Positions 1 to 6,257 are shown, numbered from the stretch's first letter. The stretch: 8,204 nucleotides of DNA from an uncultured Muribaculaceae bacterium (GCA_910577355.1 CAJTMY010000065.1:1-8204); one strand, 5' to 3'. Program-made: numbers and translations. The notes: a model not told the origin generated them from the letters alone.

Positions 1-75
1 GTTTATGATAATCAGTTGACTCTCTTTTGATTATTTTTATCGAACTCACGTTAATATTATATCTTGATGCGCTAA

Positions 76-107
76 TTTGTCCGTACCGATCAAATCTATT
101 ATCTTTG
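76..107 (+). promoter_or_regulatory. Bacteroidota-type promoter for the SDR gene
   Basis: TTTG at 76-79 and TATCTTTG at 100-107 match the Bacteroidota -33 (TTTG) and -7 (TAnnTTTG) elements exactly, with a 20-nt spacer. Transcription would begin roughly at 111-115, leaving about 50 nt of leader before the ATG at 164. The in-frame TTG at 77 lies inside the -33 element, so it cannot be the start codon of a transcript made from this promoter. Confidence 0.75.
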
Positions 108-163
108 CGTTAGGTGCAACCGAGGCACCCGTACAAGTGTTTATCTATAATGACATATTTATT

Positions 164-913
164 ATGAGCATGAAACGGATTGTTATAATAGGTGGGTCGA
201 CGGGTATAGGGCGGCGTATTGCCACGGATTTTGCCCGCTACGGCTGGCGCGTGGGAGCGGCTGCCCGCAATGAAGCGGACTTGGCGGAACTTAAGGCTCT
301 GTATCCCGACAATATAGATTACTCGGTGATGGATGTAACGGCTCACGATGTGGATCGGAAGCTCTACGACCTTATCGAAACAATCGGGGGCATGGATGTT
401 GTTCTCTACTGTGCGGGCTGCGGCTGGTATAATCCGGGGCTCGAACCTGAAGATGACGAGCGCACGATAGCCGTGAATGTCGGGGGCATGACCAAAGTAT
501 GTATCGCGGCTTACAAATACTTCCGCGACACGGCCAATGTGAGCAAAGGCCGCATAGCTGTGATAACATCGGTGGCCGCCACGAAAGGCCTCGGTGTGTC
601 GGCTGCTTATTCGGCATCGAAGAGTTATCAGCAAAAGTATCTGCAGGCTCTCGACCAACTGGCGCACATACAGCATGTGAATGTAGGTATCACCGATATA
701 AGGCCGGGGTTCATAGATACGGGGCTGCTTAAGCGCACTCCTAAAGATAAGCTGCCGATGGTGATGAGCCTCGACTATGCGGCGCCGCGCATCGAGCTTG
801 CCATATTGCGCGGACGACGTGTGGCTACCATAGATTCGCGCTGGGCTGTGGTGAACGCGCTGTGGCGTATGATTCCGGGATGCCTGTGGCCGCATATTGC
901 GCTGCCACTGTAA
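164..913 (+). CDS. Short-chain dehydrogenase/reductase (SDR), classical type
   Basis: Predicted cytosolic NAD(P)(H)-dependent oxidoreductase of 249 residues, the usual length for classical SDRs. From the ATG at 164, the N-terminal strand leads into a dinucleotide-binding loop of the form GGSTGIG (residues 10-16). An NAG-like element, YCAG, follows at about 82-85. The catalytic tetrad appears intact: Asn105 in VNVGG, Ser136 in ITS, Tyr149 and Lys153 in YSASK. An RPG motif (about 180-182) and DTG follow. The C-terminus is hydrophobic and Trp-rich (WAVV...LWRMIPGCLW), which may help it associate with membranes or dimerise. The substrate cannot be read from the sequence. The start at 164 (or the ATG at 170) is preferred over an upstream in-frame TTG at 77, which lies in the promoter. 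It is monocistronic and converges on the DUF3109 gene. Confidence 0.9.
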   Translation: MSMKRIVIIGGSTGIGRRIATDFARYGWRVGAAARNEADLAELKALYPDNIDYSVMDVTAHDVDRKLYDLIETIGGMDVVLYCAGCGWYNPGLEPEDDERTIAVNVGGMTKVCIAAYKYFRDTANVSKGRIAVITSVAATKGLGVSAAYSASKSYQQKYLQALDQLAHIQHVNVGITDIRPGFIDTGLLKRTPKDKLPMVMSLDYAAPRIELAILRGRRVATIDSRWAVVNALWRMIPGCLWPHIALPL

Positions 914-916
914 ATA

Positions 917-952
917 TTTAAGGCTTTTAAGGTCTTTAAAGACTTTAAATAC
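917..952. repeat. Degenerate 9-bp tandem repeat, consensus about TTTAARRNC
   Basis: Four consecutive 9-mers fill the gap between two convergent genes: TTTAAGGCT (917-925), TTTAAGGTC (926-934), TTTAAAGAC (935-943) and TTTAAATAC (944-952). A decayed fifth unit, CTTAATTAT, follows at 953-961 and runs into the stop codon of the minus-strand gene. The TTTAA core is close to self-complementary, so adjacent units can pair with one another. From memory, similar TTTAAGG/TTTAAAG strings occur between genes in Bacteroidales; I have not verified this. Confidence 0.7.
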
Positions 953-957
953 CTTAA
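927..957. terminator. Putative bidirectional terminator hairpin between convergent genes
   Basis: The arms at 927-939 and 945-957 pair over 13 positions with one C/T mismatch (934/950), around a 5-nt loop at 940-944. The stem is AT-rich (outer arms TTAAGGT and ACCTTAA) and no strong T-run follows on either strand, so it is a weak intrinsic terminator at best. It overlaps the stop codon (954-956) of the minus-strand DUF3109 gene. Its position between convergent genes supports the role more than its structure does. Confidence 0.45.
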
Positions 958-1562
958 TTATTACCGTATTGGCGGAAGTATTCGTCGGCGGTGGCGTCGA
1001 GCTCGTCGTACCACTCGGCGCCGAATCGACGCACAAGCGGCTCACGTAGGAATTTATATGCGCGCACGCCTTTCGCACGGCCGAGGGTCTCGGCGCATTT
1101 GCATATTTTCCACCGATGATAGTTCACGGCTGTGAATGTGGGGTATTCCTTGATGCGCACGGGATATAGATGGCACGACACGGGCTTCATGAAGTCTACC
1201 CTACCCTCGCGCCATGCTTTCTCGATGGCACAATAGCACATGCCGCCGGGGGCGAAGGTGGCGAACACACACTGTCCTCCCTCGACGAGCGAGGTGACAA
1301 GGTCGCCCTCCTCGTCGATATACGCCACGCCGTCGCGGGCTATCACCTCGCGAGCCGCAGGTGACAGGTCATCAATTATCTCGGGGAGAAGTTTCTCTAT
1401 CTCAATCTTTTCATTGTCGGTAATGGGTGCGCCAGCATCACCTTCGATGCAGCATTCGCCCTTGCACGAGTCGAGATCGCACAGAAAGTGCCTCTCGAGC
1501 AGGTCGAGGCTTACGAGTGTATCCTGAATCTGTAGCATGTCTATTTCTTCTTCCTGAATCAT
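954..1562 (-). CDS. DUF3109 family cysteine-rich protein (putative metal-binding)
   Basis: This 202-residue protein is recognised as DUF3109, a family common in Bacteroidota with no firmly established biochemical role. It carries ten cysteines: Cys28, Cys33, Cys37, Cys38, Cys98, Cys109, Cys111, Cys130, Cys154 and Cys156. They include a CKGECC cluster (33-38), CYC (109-111), SCHLYPVR (129-136) and CKC (154-156). The CxxxCC pattern resembles the YkgJ-type 'zinc- or iron-chelating' families, so a metal site or Fe-S cluster is a reasonable inference, unproven. There is no signal peptide, so it is probably cytosolic. The ATG at 1562 overlaps the stop of the upstream plug gene (ATGA), which favours translational coupling. 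A second ATG at 1538 (MLQIQDTLV) is where I would expect family members to begin, so the true start could be either. It is the last gene of the ung operon. Confidence 0.88.
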   Translation of the reverse strand: MIQEEEIDMLQIQDTLVSLDLLERHFLCDLDSCKGECCIEGDAGAPITDNEKIEIEKLLPEIIDDLSPAAREVIARDGVAYIDEEGDLVTSLVEGGQCVFATFAPGGMCYCAIEKAWREGRVDFMKPVSCHLYPVRIKEYPTFTAVNYHRWKICKCAETLGRAKGVRAYKFLREPLVRRFGAEWYDELDATADEYFRQYGNN

Positions 1563-2818
1563 TGTGTGGTGATTCGGCTCACGCCGATAAGACGGTCGGT
1601 GCGGTCGAGTGTGCCCCGCGCGTAGACCTTGATAAGATATTCGTTGACTGTCTGATATTTGTCACCTTCAACAGGTGCTGTATATCCCCTGCGGGCACCG
1701 GGAGGCACGGCAAGGTACTGATAGTTGTAATGACCCTGCTTGAGCAGCATGGCGCGCTCGTAACGTCCGGTCGATGCGTTGTAGCGCATCTGCGACTCGG
1801 CATCGAAACGGCGCGATGTAAAGTCGCCGTCGAGAAAGACCATTGTGCCGGGCAACTCGGGGCTGTCGAGCGCGAAGTGCACCACTACATAGTCGGCTTC
1901 GAGCTGCGACTGCGACGAGTTGTATTCGCGCACCGTGAAGCGGCCGTTCTGGGTGCTGTCGAACAGGTATCCATCCTCGGCACGCGGCTCGTCGACCATA
2001 AGGTTGAAATGGTAGTAAGGCTCGTAGTAATCTACACTCTCCACACGCATGCCGGGATAGTTGACATTTGAGACCTCCATGCGGCGGTATTCATTGCCGG
2101 CCTCGAAGATCAACGGACGCGAGTGCTCGTATATGGCGGTACGGGCCGACATGCGCAGGGGATGACGCAATGCCGTCTCGTTGTCTGCACGACCATTCTG
2201 CTGTATCACGACGGTGAGGTCGTTGAACGGGTCGCTAACGGCGGCACGCTCGGTATCGACGGCAACCGACAACTGCTGATGCGCATCGTTGTAGTCGACA
2301 TCGGTGCGCGAAGTCACCGAGGCACTTATCGGAGCCGACTGCTCGGATATCATGACACGACTCTGAAACCATATATCATCGGGGTTGTCCTCGGGGTATA
2401 CTTGTATCAGGTAATTACCCGACATCGAAGGGTTTATATCAGCATTGGGAAACTGGAATCCGTAATGCACATAGTGCACGGTGGTGCCGCGCGAGAAGTC
2501 GTAGCTTTCGATCGCACTCTCGTTGAAGCCGTCGAGGTATTCGGTCTCGGCGATTGTCGAGGGCTGCCAGTTGGCGTCGCATCGCAGCACACGCCATCGC
2601 AGATACACGCGGTCGTCGGCCAGATGGTCGAACTCTATGTCGAGGACATCTCCGGCTCCGAGCACCACTACCGGCGGTGTGAAAATGTCGCCGTCCGGGC
2701 CAAGAACCTGCACGGTCTTTATGCGCTCGTTGAATATACCGGTCATGGTGTCGACGGGCGGGGCGGCATTCATGGTAAATGCCGCAAAAAGGAGGATTGA
2801 GAGTAATATATGCTTCAT
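1559..2818 (-). CDS. DUF5103 / type IX secretion system plug-like protein
   Basis: A 419-residue protein with a Sec signal peptide: Lys3, a hydrophobic stretch at about 4-16, and likely cleavage near Ala18/Ala19. The mature part is beta-rich and matches what I know of DUF5103, the domain of the Flavobacterium 'Plug' protein that seals the SprA translocon on the periplasmic side. Supporting segments are IKTVQV (33-38), YLDGFN (94-99), VHYGFQFPN (117-125), SGNYLIQVYP (133-142), MRYNASTGRYE (344-354) and LLKQGHYNYQYL (358-369). The family-typical ending is NEYLIKVY...DRLIG. Only signal peptide plus plug domain is present, at about the expected length. Its ATG at 2818 overlaps the ung stop by 4 bp, and its own stop overlaps the DUF3109 start. 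Whether this organism has a full type IX system is not visible here, so the role is inferred from the family. Confidence 0.85.
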   Translation of the reverse strand: MKHILLSILLFAAFTMNAAPPVDTMTGIFNERIKTVQVLGPDGDIFTPPVVVLGAGDVLDIEFDHLADDRVYLRWRVLRCDANWQPSTIAETEYLDGFNESAIESYDFSRGTTVHYVHYGFQFPNADINPSMSGNYLIQVYPEDNPDDIWFQSRVMISEQSAPISASVTSRTDVDYNDAHQQLSVAVDTERAAVSDPFNDLTVVIQQNGRADNETALRHPLRMSARTAIYEHSRPLIFEAGNEYRRMEVSNVNYPGMRVESVDYYEPYYHFNLMVDEPRAEDGYLFDSTQNGRFTVREYNSSQSQLEADYVVVHFALDSPELPGTMVFLDGDFTSRRFDAESQMRYNASTGRYERAMLLKQGHYNYQYLAVPPGARRGYTAPVEGDKYQTVNEYLIKVYARGTLDRTDRLIGVSRITTQ

Positions 2819-3480
2819 CGCCAGTCGATCTGTGCAAGTCCGCGGCTTTGCAGATATGCATTGGCACGCGAAAAATGATGATTGCCGAAAAATCCGCGGT
2901 AGGCCGACAGAGGCGAGGGATGTGGCGACGTGAGCACGAGGTGACGGCTGCGGTCGATATGCTCGCCCTTGCGTATGGCATAGCTGCCCCATAACATGAA
3001 CACGATGCCCTCGCGGCCGTCGTTGAGCGCACGGATGGCGGCATCGGTGAAGGCCTCCCACCCTTTGCCCTGATGCGAACCGGCGCGGTGGGCTGCCACG
3101 GTGAGGGTGCTGTTGAGCAGAAGCACGCCCTGCCGCGCCCAGCGGCTCAGATCGCCCGAGGCATATGGCTCGATGCCGAGATCGTCGCGTATCTCCTTGA
3201 AGATATTGACAAGCGAGGGCGGCTGCTGCACTCCGTCGGCCACAGAGAAACACAGACCATTGGCCTGCCCCGGCTCGTGATATGGATCCTGCCCGAGAAT
3301 CACCACCTTGACATCGTCGAAAGGACACGAGTCGAAAGCGGCAAAGACCTTGGCTGCCGGCGGATATACCGCGCCGGCGGAATAAGCCTCGCGCACAAAA
3401 CGCGCGAGATCGGCAAAATAGGGAGCCGTCCACTCGGATTCGAGCCTGCGACGCCAACCGTTTTCGATACGGACATTCAT
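2815..3480 (-). CDS. ung: Uracil-DNA glycosylase, family 1
   Basis: This enzyme removes uracil from DNA, starting base-excision repair in the cytosol. It is 221 residues long, against about 229 in E. coli Ung. The diagnostic family-1 motifs are complete. GQDPYH (63-68) contains the water-activating Asp65. The segment LLLNSTLTV (120-128) supplies the uracil-recognition Asn123. HPSPLSAYRGFFG (187-199) holds catalytic His187 and the DNA-intercalating loop. The N-terminus MNVRIENGWRRRL is normal for the family. The gene opens a three-gene minus-strand operon. Its TGA stop (2817-2815) overlaps the ATG of the plug-like gene. A -7 element lies about 23 nt upstream of its ATG. Confidence 0.97.
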   Translation of the reverse strand: MNVRIENGWRRRLESEWTAPYFADLARFVREAYSAGAVYPPAAKVFAAFDSCPFDDVKVVILGQDPYHEPGQANGLCFSVADGVQQPPSLVNIFKEIRDDLGIEPYASGDLSRWARQGVLLLNSTLTVAAHRAGSHQGKGWEAFTDAAIRALNDGREGIVFMLWGSYAIRKGEHIDRSRHLVLTSPHPSPLSAYRGFFGNHHFSRANAYLQSRGLAQIDWR

Positions 3481-3498
3481 GGGAGCAACGAATTTTTA

Positions 3499-3530
3499 TT
3501 TGCAAAATTACAAAAAAAACGCTACTTTTG
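3499..3530 (+). promoter_or_regulatory. Promoter for tRNA-Arg
   Basis: TTTG at 3499-3502, a 20-nt spacer, and TACTTTTG at 3523-3530 match both Bacteroidota promoter elements exactly. Transcription would start about 20-25 nt before the mature tRNA 5' end at 3558. A small inverted repeat, GCGT/ACGC (3541-3553), lies in the short 5' leader. Confidence 0.75.
3503..3510 (-). promoter_or_regulatory. -7 element for the ung operon
   Basis: On the minus strand this reads TAATTTTG, an exact TAnnTTTG match, placing transcription start near 3497 and about 17 nt ahead of the ung ATG at 3480. No good -33 TTTG lies 20 nt upstream; the sequence there reads GCTG. The promoter may therefore be weaker or need help. 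It sits directly beside the -33 element of the divergent tRNA promoter. Confidence 0.5.
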
Positions 3531-3557
3531 CAGCACCAAAGCGTATAAAACGCAGAC

Positions 3558-3629
3558 GCACCCGTAGTTCAATGGATAGAATTTCGGATTCCGGTTCCGA
3601 CGATTGGGGTTCGACTCCCCACGGGTGTA
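3558..3629 (+). tRNA. tRNA-Arg (anticodon CCG)
   Basis: The 72 nt fold as a full cloverleaf. The acceptor GCACCCG pairs with CGGGTGT, with a G-U pair at 1-72. The D arm is GTTC/GAAT. The anticodon arm TCGGA/TCCGA encloses loop TTCCGGT, with anticodon CCG at 3591-3593. The variable loop is 4 nt, and the T arm TGGGG/CCCCA encloses TTCGACT. The discriminator base is A and CCA is not encoded. The tRNA reads the rare-type arginine codon CGG. It has its own promoter upstream and a terminator just downstream, so it is a single-gene transcription unit. Confidence 0.95.
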
Positions 3630-3637
3630 CAAGAGCA

Positions 3638-3667
3638 ACAGGAGGGTATGATACACCTCCTGTTTTT
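3638..3667 (+). terminator. Rho-independent terminator of tRNA-Arg
   Basis: A perfect 8-bp stem, ACAGGAGG (3638-3645) with CCTCCTGT (3656-3663), encloses a 10-nt loop and runs into five T residues (3663-3667). It lies 8 nt past the tRNA 3' end. On the minus strand it also lies just beyond the stop of the AT-rich gene, but that side lacks a matching T-run. Confidence 0.85.
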
Positions 3668-4934
3668 ATCGGATAAAAATTTTTGAGCTCGTATTTCCTT
3701 TTCGTACTATATAGAAACCACGGGACGGCTGAGAGATCCGCATCCCGGACAGGTCATAGTATTCGACATCGGCATCAGCTTCAATCTCGGCATCAGCCAC
3801 TCCGGCCATACTCACATCCTTATAATCGGAATAAACTTCTCGGCGAGCTTCATTTGTCATGCCTATAATGAAGGTATACTCGATAGGATATCCATGCTGT
3901 TTATCATATACCACCTCGCCAATGTTACTATCGGTGTATTCTGTGTCGCCATCCGGATTATGAGAAGTGTAGTGCAGGGAGCTTTTAAGAAGGAAACCGA
4001 ACTTATCAAATATGGTAATATCTATACCATCTTTACCTATAGGATTGCCGTCTTTTATCGCATAATACTTATCGTACCAACTAAGCTTATTGCTTCCAAA
4101 ATCGTCAAGCTTTTCATAACGGGATGTGTAGATACATTCTCCGTCGCGGCTGCGCGAACTGTCATAGCTAACGCCATCGGCATCGTATACATTATTTACC
4201 GTATAAGGCTTGCTAAGGTTATCGTCTTTATAGACAGCGCTTTTAATTCTATTAGCTCCGAAAAACAAGTTCGGAGTAAGAGTACGGAAATGCAGATCGT
4301 AGATTTGCCCGTCGGTATTCTCCCAAATTATATCACTTAAAGATGCGGTGAATTCAACTTCTCCATGCGATGACAAATCTTCCTTAACTATGGTTTCAGC
4401 CTTTCCGTCGGTGCCATAGCTTACCGACATCCGATAGTCCTTTTCAATATCAATTCCATCATAAGTGTAAAAACCGTTGACTTTGCATATGTTACCATCG
4501 GCATCGCGCACAATATTCAAGCCTTCGCGCCCGTATTTTCCCGAATCCACACATATGATAAGATTATCCAGCACACTGTCATATTCATATATGGTTGTCA
4601 TTGCCAGATGATTATTGTAGCCGTCATACATCTCTCTGCGACATACACGACCTTTATCATCATAGAAAATTCTTATTTCGGTTATCCCGAAACCAATAGT
4701 TTTTACTTTACCGTCGGCATAATATGTGTATCGCTCGCATTCAATCCACTGCCAGTAGTCATCGTCAAACGATAAATTTTTCTTATATGTCTCTTTAATA
4801 CCGTGGCGCCATATTGCATAACCTGCAGCATTCTCTTCATTAATGCGTTGAGCCATATCTTTGGCACTCTGCAATTCAGCAGATACCTCTATATCTTTAC
4901 GAATATCAATCGGCCTCAAAGCAGGAAAATGCAA
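3666..4934 (-). CDS. Uncharacterised Tyr/Asp-rich exported protein with type IX-like C-terminal tail; 5' end frameshifted
   Basis: I do not recognise this family. The open frame gives 422 residues from a TTG just after a stop codon (TGA at 4937-4935); the first in-frame ATG is at 4856. The body is rich in Tyr, Asp and Gly, with strand-like segments such as YTYYADGKVKTIGF, IFYDDKGRVCRREMY and YEYDS, loosely like YD-type or beta-hairpin surface proteins. The last 33 or so residues (VEYYDLSGMRI...GFYIVRKG...KIFIR) resemble a type IX sorting tail, after an acidic linker ADAEIEADAD. Such cargo needs a Sec signal peptide. One exists upstream at 4974, but in another frame, so the gene is probably a frameshifted copy or carries a sequence error. 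A sample line (4201-4260) has 23 G+C in 60, against 38 in 60 in the neighbouring aminotransferase (5461-5520), suggesting acquisition or relaxed selection. No clear promoter was found. Confidence 0.6.
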   Translation of the reverse strand: MHFPALRPIDIRKDIEVSAELQSAKDMAQRINEENAAGYAIWRHGIKETYKKNLSFDDDYWQWIECERYTYYADGKVKTIGFGITEIRIFYDDKGRVCRREMYDGYNNHLAMTTIYEYDSVLDNLIICVDSGKYGREGLNIVRDADGNICKVNGFYTYDGIDIEKDYRMSVSYGTDGKAETIVKEDLSSHGEVEFTASLSDIIWENTDGQIYDLHFRTLTPNLFFGANRIKSAVYKDDNLSKPYTVNNVYDADGVSYDSSRSRDGECIYTSRYEKLDDFGSNKLSWYDKYYAIKDGNPIGKDGIDITIFDKFGFLLKSSLHYTSHNPDGDTEYTDSNIGEVVYDKQHGYPIEYTFIIGMTNEARREVYSDYKDVSMAGVADAEIEADADVEYYDLSGMRISQPSRGFYIVRKGNTSSKIFIR

Positions 4935-4974
4935 TCATTGATAAAACGCCCCAAAATATAATTAAATGTTTCAT
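4906..4974 (-). other. Out-of-frame signal peptide coding segment of the adjacent AT-rich gene
   Basis: From the ATG at 4974 the frame encodes 22 residues beginning MKHLIIFWGVLSMIAFSC and stops at TGA 4908-4906. It has the makeup of a Sec signal: Lys2, a hydrophobic core, and a possible lipobox-like AFSC. The downstream body reads one base out of phase (40 nt from 4974 to 4934). The two frames overlap over 4934-4906, where removing one base would fuse them. Possible sites are the TTTT run at 4929-4926 or the TTT just after the Cys codon. Depending on the site, the joined protein would be either a cleaved exported protein or a lipoprotein. Frameshift mutation, phase variation and sequencing error all remain possible. 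Confidence 0.65.
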
Positions 4975-4998
4975 AATAGATTATCGTTCTATAAGTTG

Positions 4999-5039
4999 AA
5001 AAATGTGGAAACACGACAAATAATGACGTATTTCCACAT
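4999..5039 (-). terminator. Terminator hairpin downstream of the aminotransferase gene
   Basis: ATGTGGAAA (5003-5011) pairs perfectly with TTTCCACAT (5031-5039). The stem continues after one mismatch with ACG/CGT (5013-5015/5027-5029), around an 11-nt loop. On the minus strand it is followed by TTTT, giving a reasonable intrinsic terminator 15 nt after the aminotransferase stop. The downstream AT-rich gene starts about 25 nt further on, so it would depend on read-through or an unseen promoter. Confidence 0.65.
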
Positions 5040-5053
5040 ATGATTAATCTTGA

Positions 5054-6247
5054 TTACTGCAACTGTGCGATGGCGTGGCGGATGCGGGAGAGGGCTTCGC
5101 GGAGGTTGTCGTCGCTTGTGGCGTAGCTGAAGCGGATGTAGCCGGGAGCGCAGAATGCGGCGCCGTCGACGGTGGCGACGTGTGCCTGCTCGAGCAGGTA
5201 CATGGCGAGGTCGCCGGATGTGGCGATCACTTTATCTCCGAAGCGCTTGCCGAGTACTCCGGACACTTCGGGGAAGAGGTAGAACGCGCCCTTGGGCTCG
5301 TTAACCTTAAAGCCCGGGATCTGTGATGCGAGCTCCACGACGAGGTCGCGGCGGCGGCGGAATGCTGCGCACATCTCGTGCACGCAGTCCTGCGGGCCGG
5401 TATATGCGGCTTCGGCGGCTTTTTGGGCTATGGACGATGCGCCTGAGGTGTATTGTCCCTGAAGCTTGGACACGGCCTTGGCGATTGCGGTGGGAGCGGC
5501 ACAGTATCCTATGCGCCAGCCTGTCATGGCGTATGCCTTCGACACGCCGTTGATGATGACGGTGCGGCCTGCGATGGCCTCAAACGAGCCGAGTGAGGTG
5601 AAGGTGCCTGTGTAGTTTATATGCTCGTAGATCTCGTCGGCGAGCACGATGATGTCGGGATACTTGGCGAGCACGTCGACAAGTGCCTGAAGCTCCTCGC
5701 GGGTGTATACGCTGCCGGTAGGATTGGACGGCGAGCATATGAGCAGCATGCGGGTGCGGGGGGTGATGGCGGCCTCGAGCTGCGCAGGGGTGATCTTGAA
5801 ATCGCTTTCGATGCCGGCGGGCACGAGTACGCTGCGGCCTTCGGCGAGTTTGACCATCTCCACATAGCTTACCCATGCGGGAGTAGGGATAATAACCTCG
5901 TCGCCTGGATTCACTGTGGCGAGTATCACATTGCACAATGCCTGCTTGGCGCCGTTGCCCACCACGATGTCGGCCGGTGTGAAGCTGAGGCCGTTCTCGC
6001 GGCTGAGCTTGTCGACGATGGCCTGACGGAGCGAGAGATATCCGGGCACGGGGGAATAAAACGAAAAATTATCATCGATGGCTCGCTTGGCGGCTTCCTT
6101 GATGTGAGCCGGCGTATTGAAATCGGGCTCTCCTACCGAAAGGTTTATCACATCGACGCCCGAGGCCCGAAGCTCGGAGCTTTTTTGCGACATTGCGAGT
6201 GTCTGCGACACGGCAAGCGACTGCACACGTTTAGATACAAATTCCAT
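5054..6247 (-). CDS. Class I PLP-dependent aspartate aminotransferase
   Basis: Cytosolic transaminase predicted to interconvert aspartate plus 2-oxoglutarate with oxaloacetate plus glutamate, feeding amino-acid biosynthesis. The 397 residues match the bacterial Ib-type family (Thermus/Bacillus-like). Diagnostic features are NLSVGEPDF (35-43), GNGAKQAL (97-104, phosphate binding), SNPTG (174-178, Asn175 to the cofactor) and ADEIYE (203-208, Asp204 to the pyridine nitrogen). Lys237 in NGVSKAYAMTGWRIGY is the Schiff-base lysine, Arg245 binds the cofactor phosphate, and Arg372 in YIRFSYATS binds the substrate carboxylate. All key residues are present. Narrow substrate choice (aspartate, prephenate or others) cannot be settled by eye. 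The gene stands alone, with its own -7 element at 6262-6269 and a terminator at 4999-5039. Confidence 0.93.
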   Translation of the reverse strand: MEFVSKRVQSLAVSQTLAMSQKSSELRASGVDVINLSVGEPDFNTPAHIKEAAKRAIDDNFSFYSPVPGYLSLRQAIVDKLSRENGLSFTPADIVVGNGAKQALCNVILATVNPGDEVIIPTPAWVSYVEMVKLAEGRSVLVPAGIESDFKITPAQLEAAITPRTRMLLICSPSNPTGSVYTREELQALVDVLAKYPDIIVLADEIYEHINYTGTFTSLGSFEAIAGRTVIINGVSKAYAMTGWRIGYCAAPTAIAKAVSKLQGQYTSGASSIAQKAAEAAYTGPQDCVHEMCAAFRRRRDLVVELASQIPGFKVNEPKGAFYLFPEVSGVLGKRFGDKVIATSGDLAMYLLEQAHVATVDGAAFCAPGYIRFSYATSDDNLREALSRIRHAIAQLQ

Positions 6248-6257
6248 ATTGACAATT

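Noticed and set aside
77..163. N-terminal extension of the SDR from a TTG at 77
   Set aside because: The TTG overlaps the -33 promoter element and the extra 29 residues have no SDR character; the Rossmann strand begins just after the ATG at 164.
110..1078. Long minus-strand open frame across the SDR gene
   Set aside because: It is antisense to a gene with intact catalytic motifs and has low-complexity, His/Arg-rich composition; GC-rich codon bias explains it.
1427..2800. Two long plus-strand open frames (1427-2071 and 2123-2800) opposite the DUF3109 and plug genes
   Set aside because: No recognisable domains; they lie fully antisense to well-supported genes and have no promoter.
2819..3505. 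Long upstream extension of the plug-like gene in the same frame
   Set aside because: This stretch is the ung gene in another frame. The extension is Arg/Ser-rich noise, whereas the ATG at 2818 starts a clean signal peptide and overlaps the ung stop.
3611..3629. attL/attR pair using the tRNA-Arg 3' end
   Set aside because: I saw no second copy of the tRNA 3' sequence and no integrase in the window, so an integrated element is not supported beyond composition.
4906..4934. Programmed +1 frameshift of the prfB type (CTTTGA) joining signal peptide and body
   Set aside because: CTTTGA is present, but its CTT TGA phase is neither the signal-peptide frame nor the body frame, and there is no Shine-Dalgarno-like stimulator.
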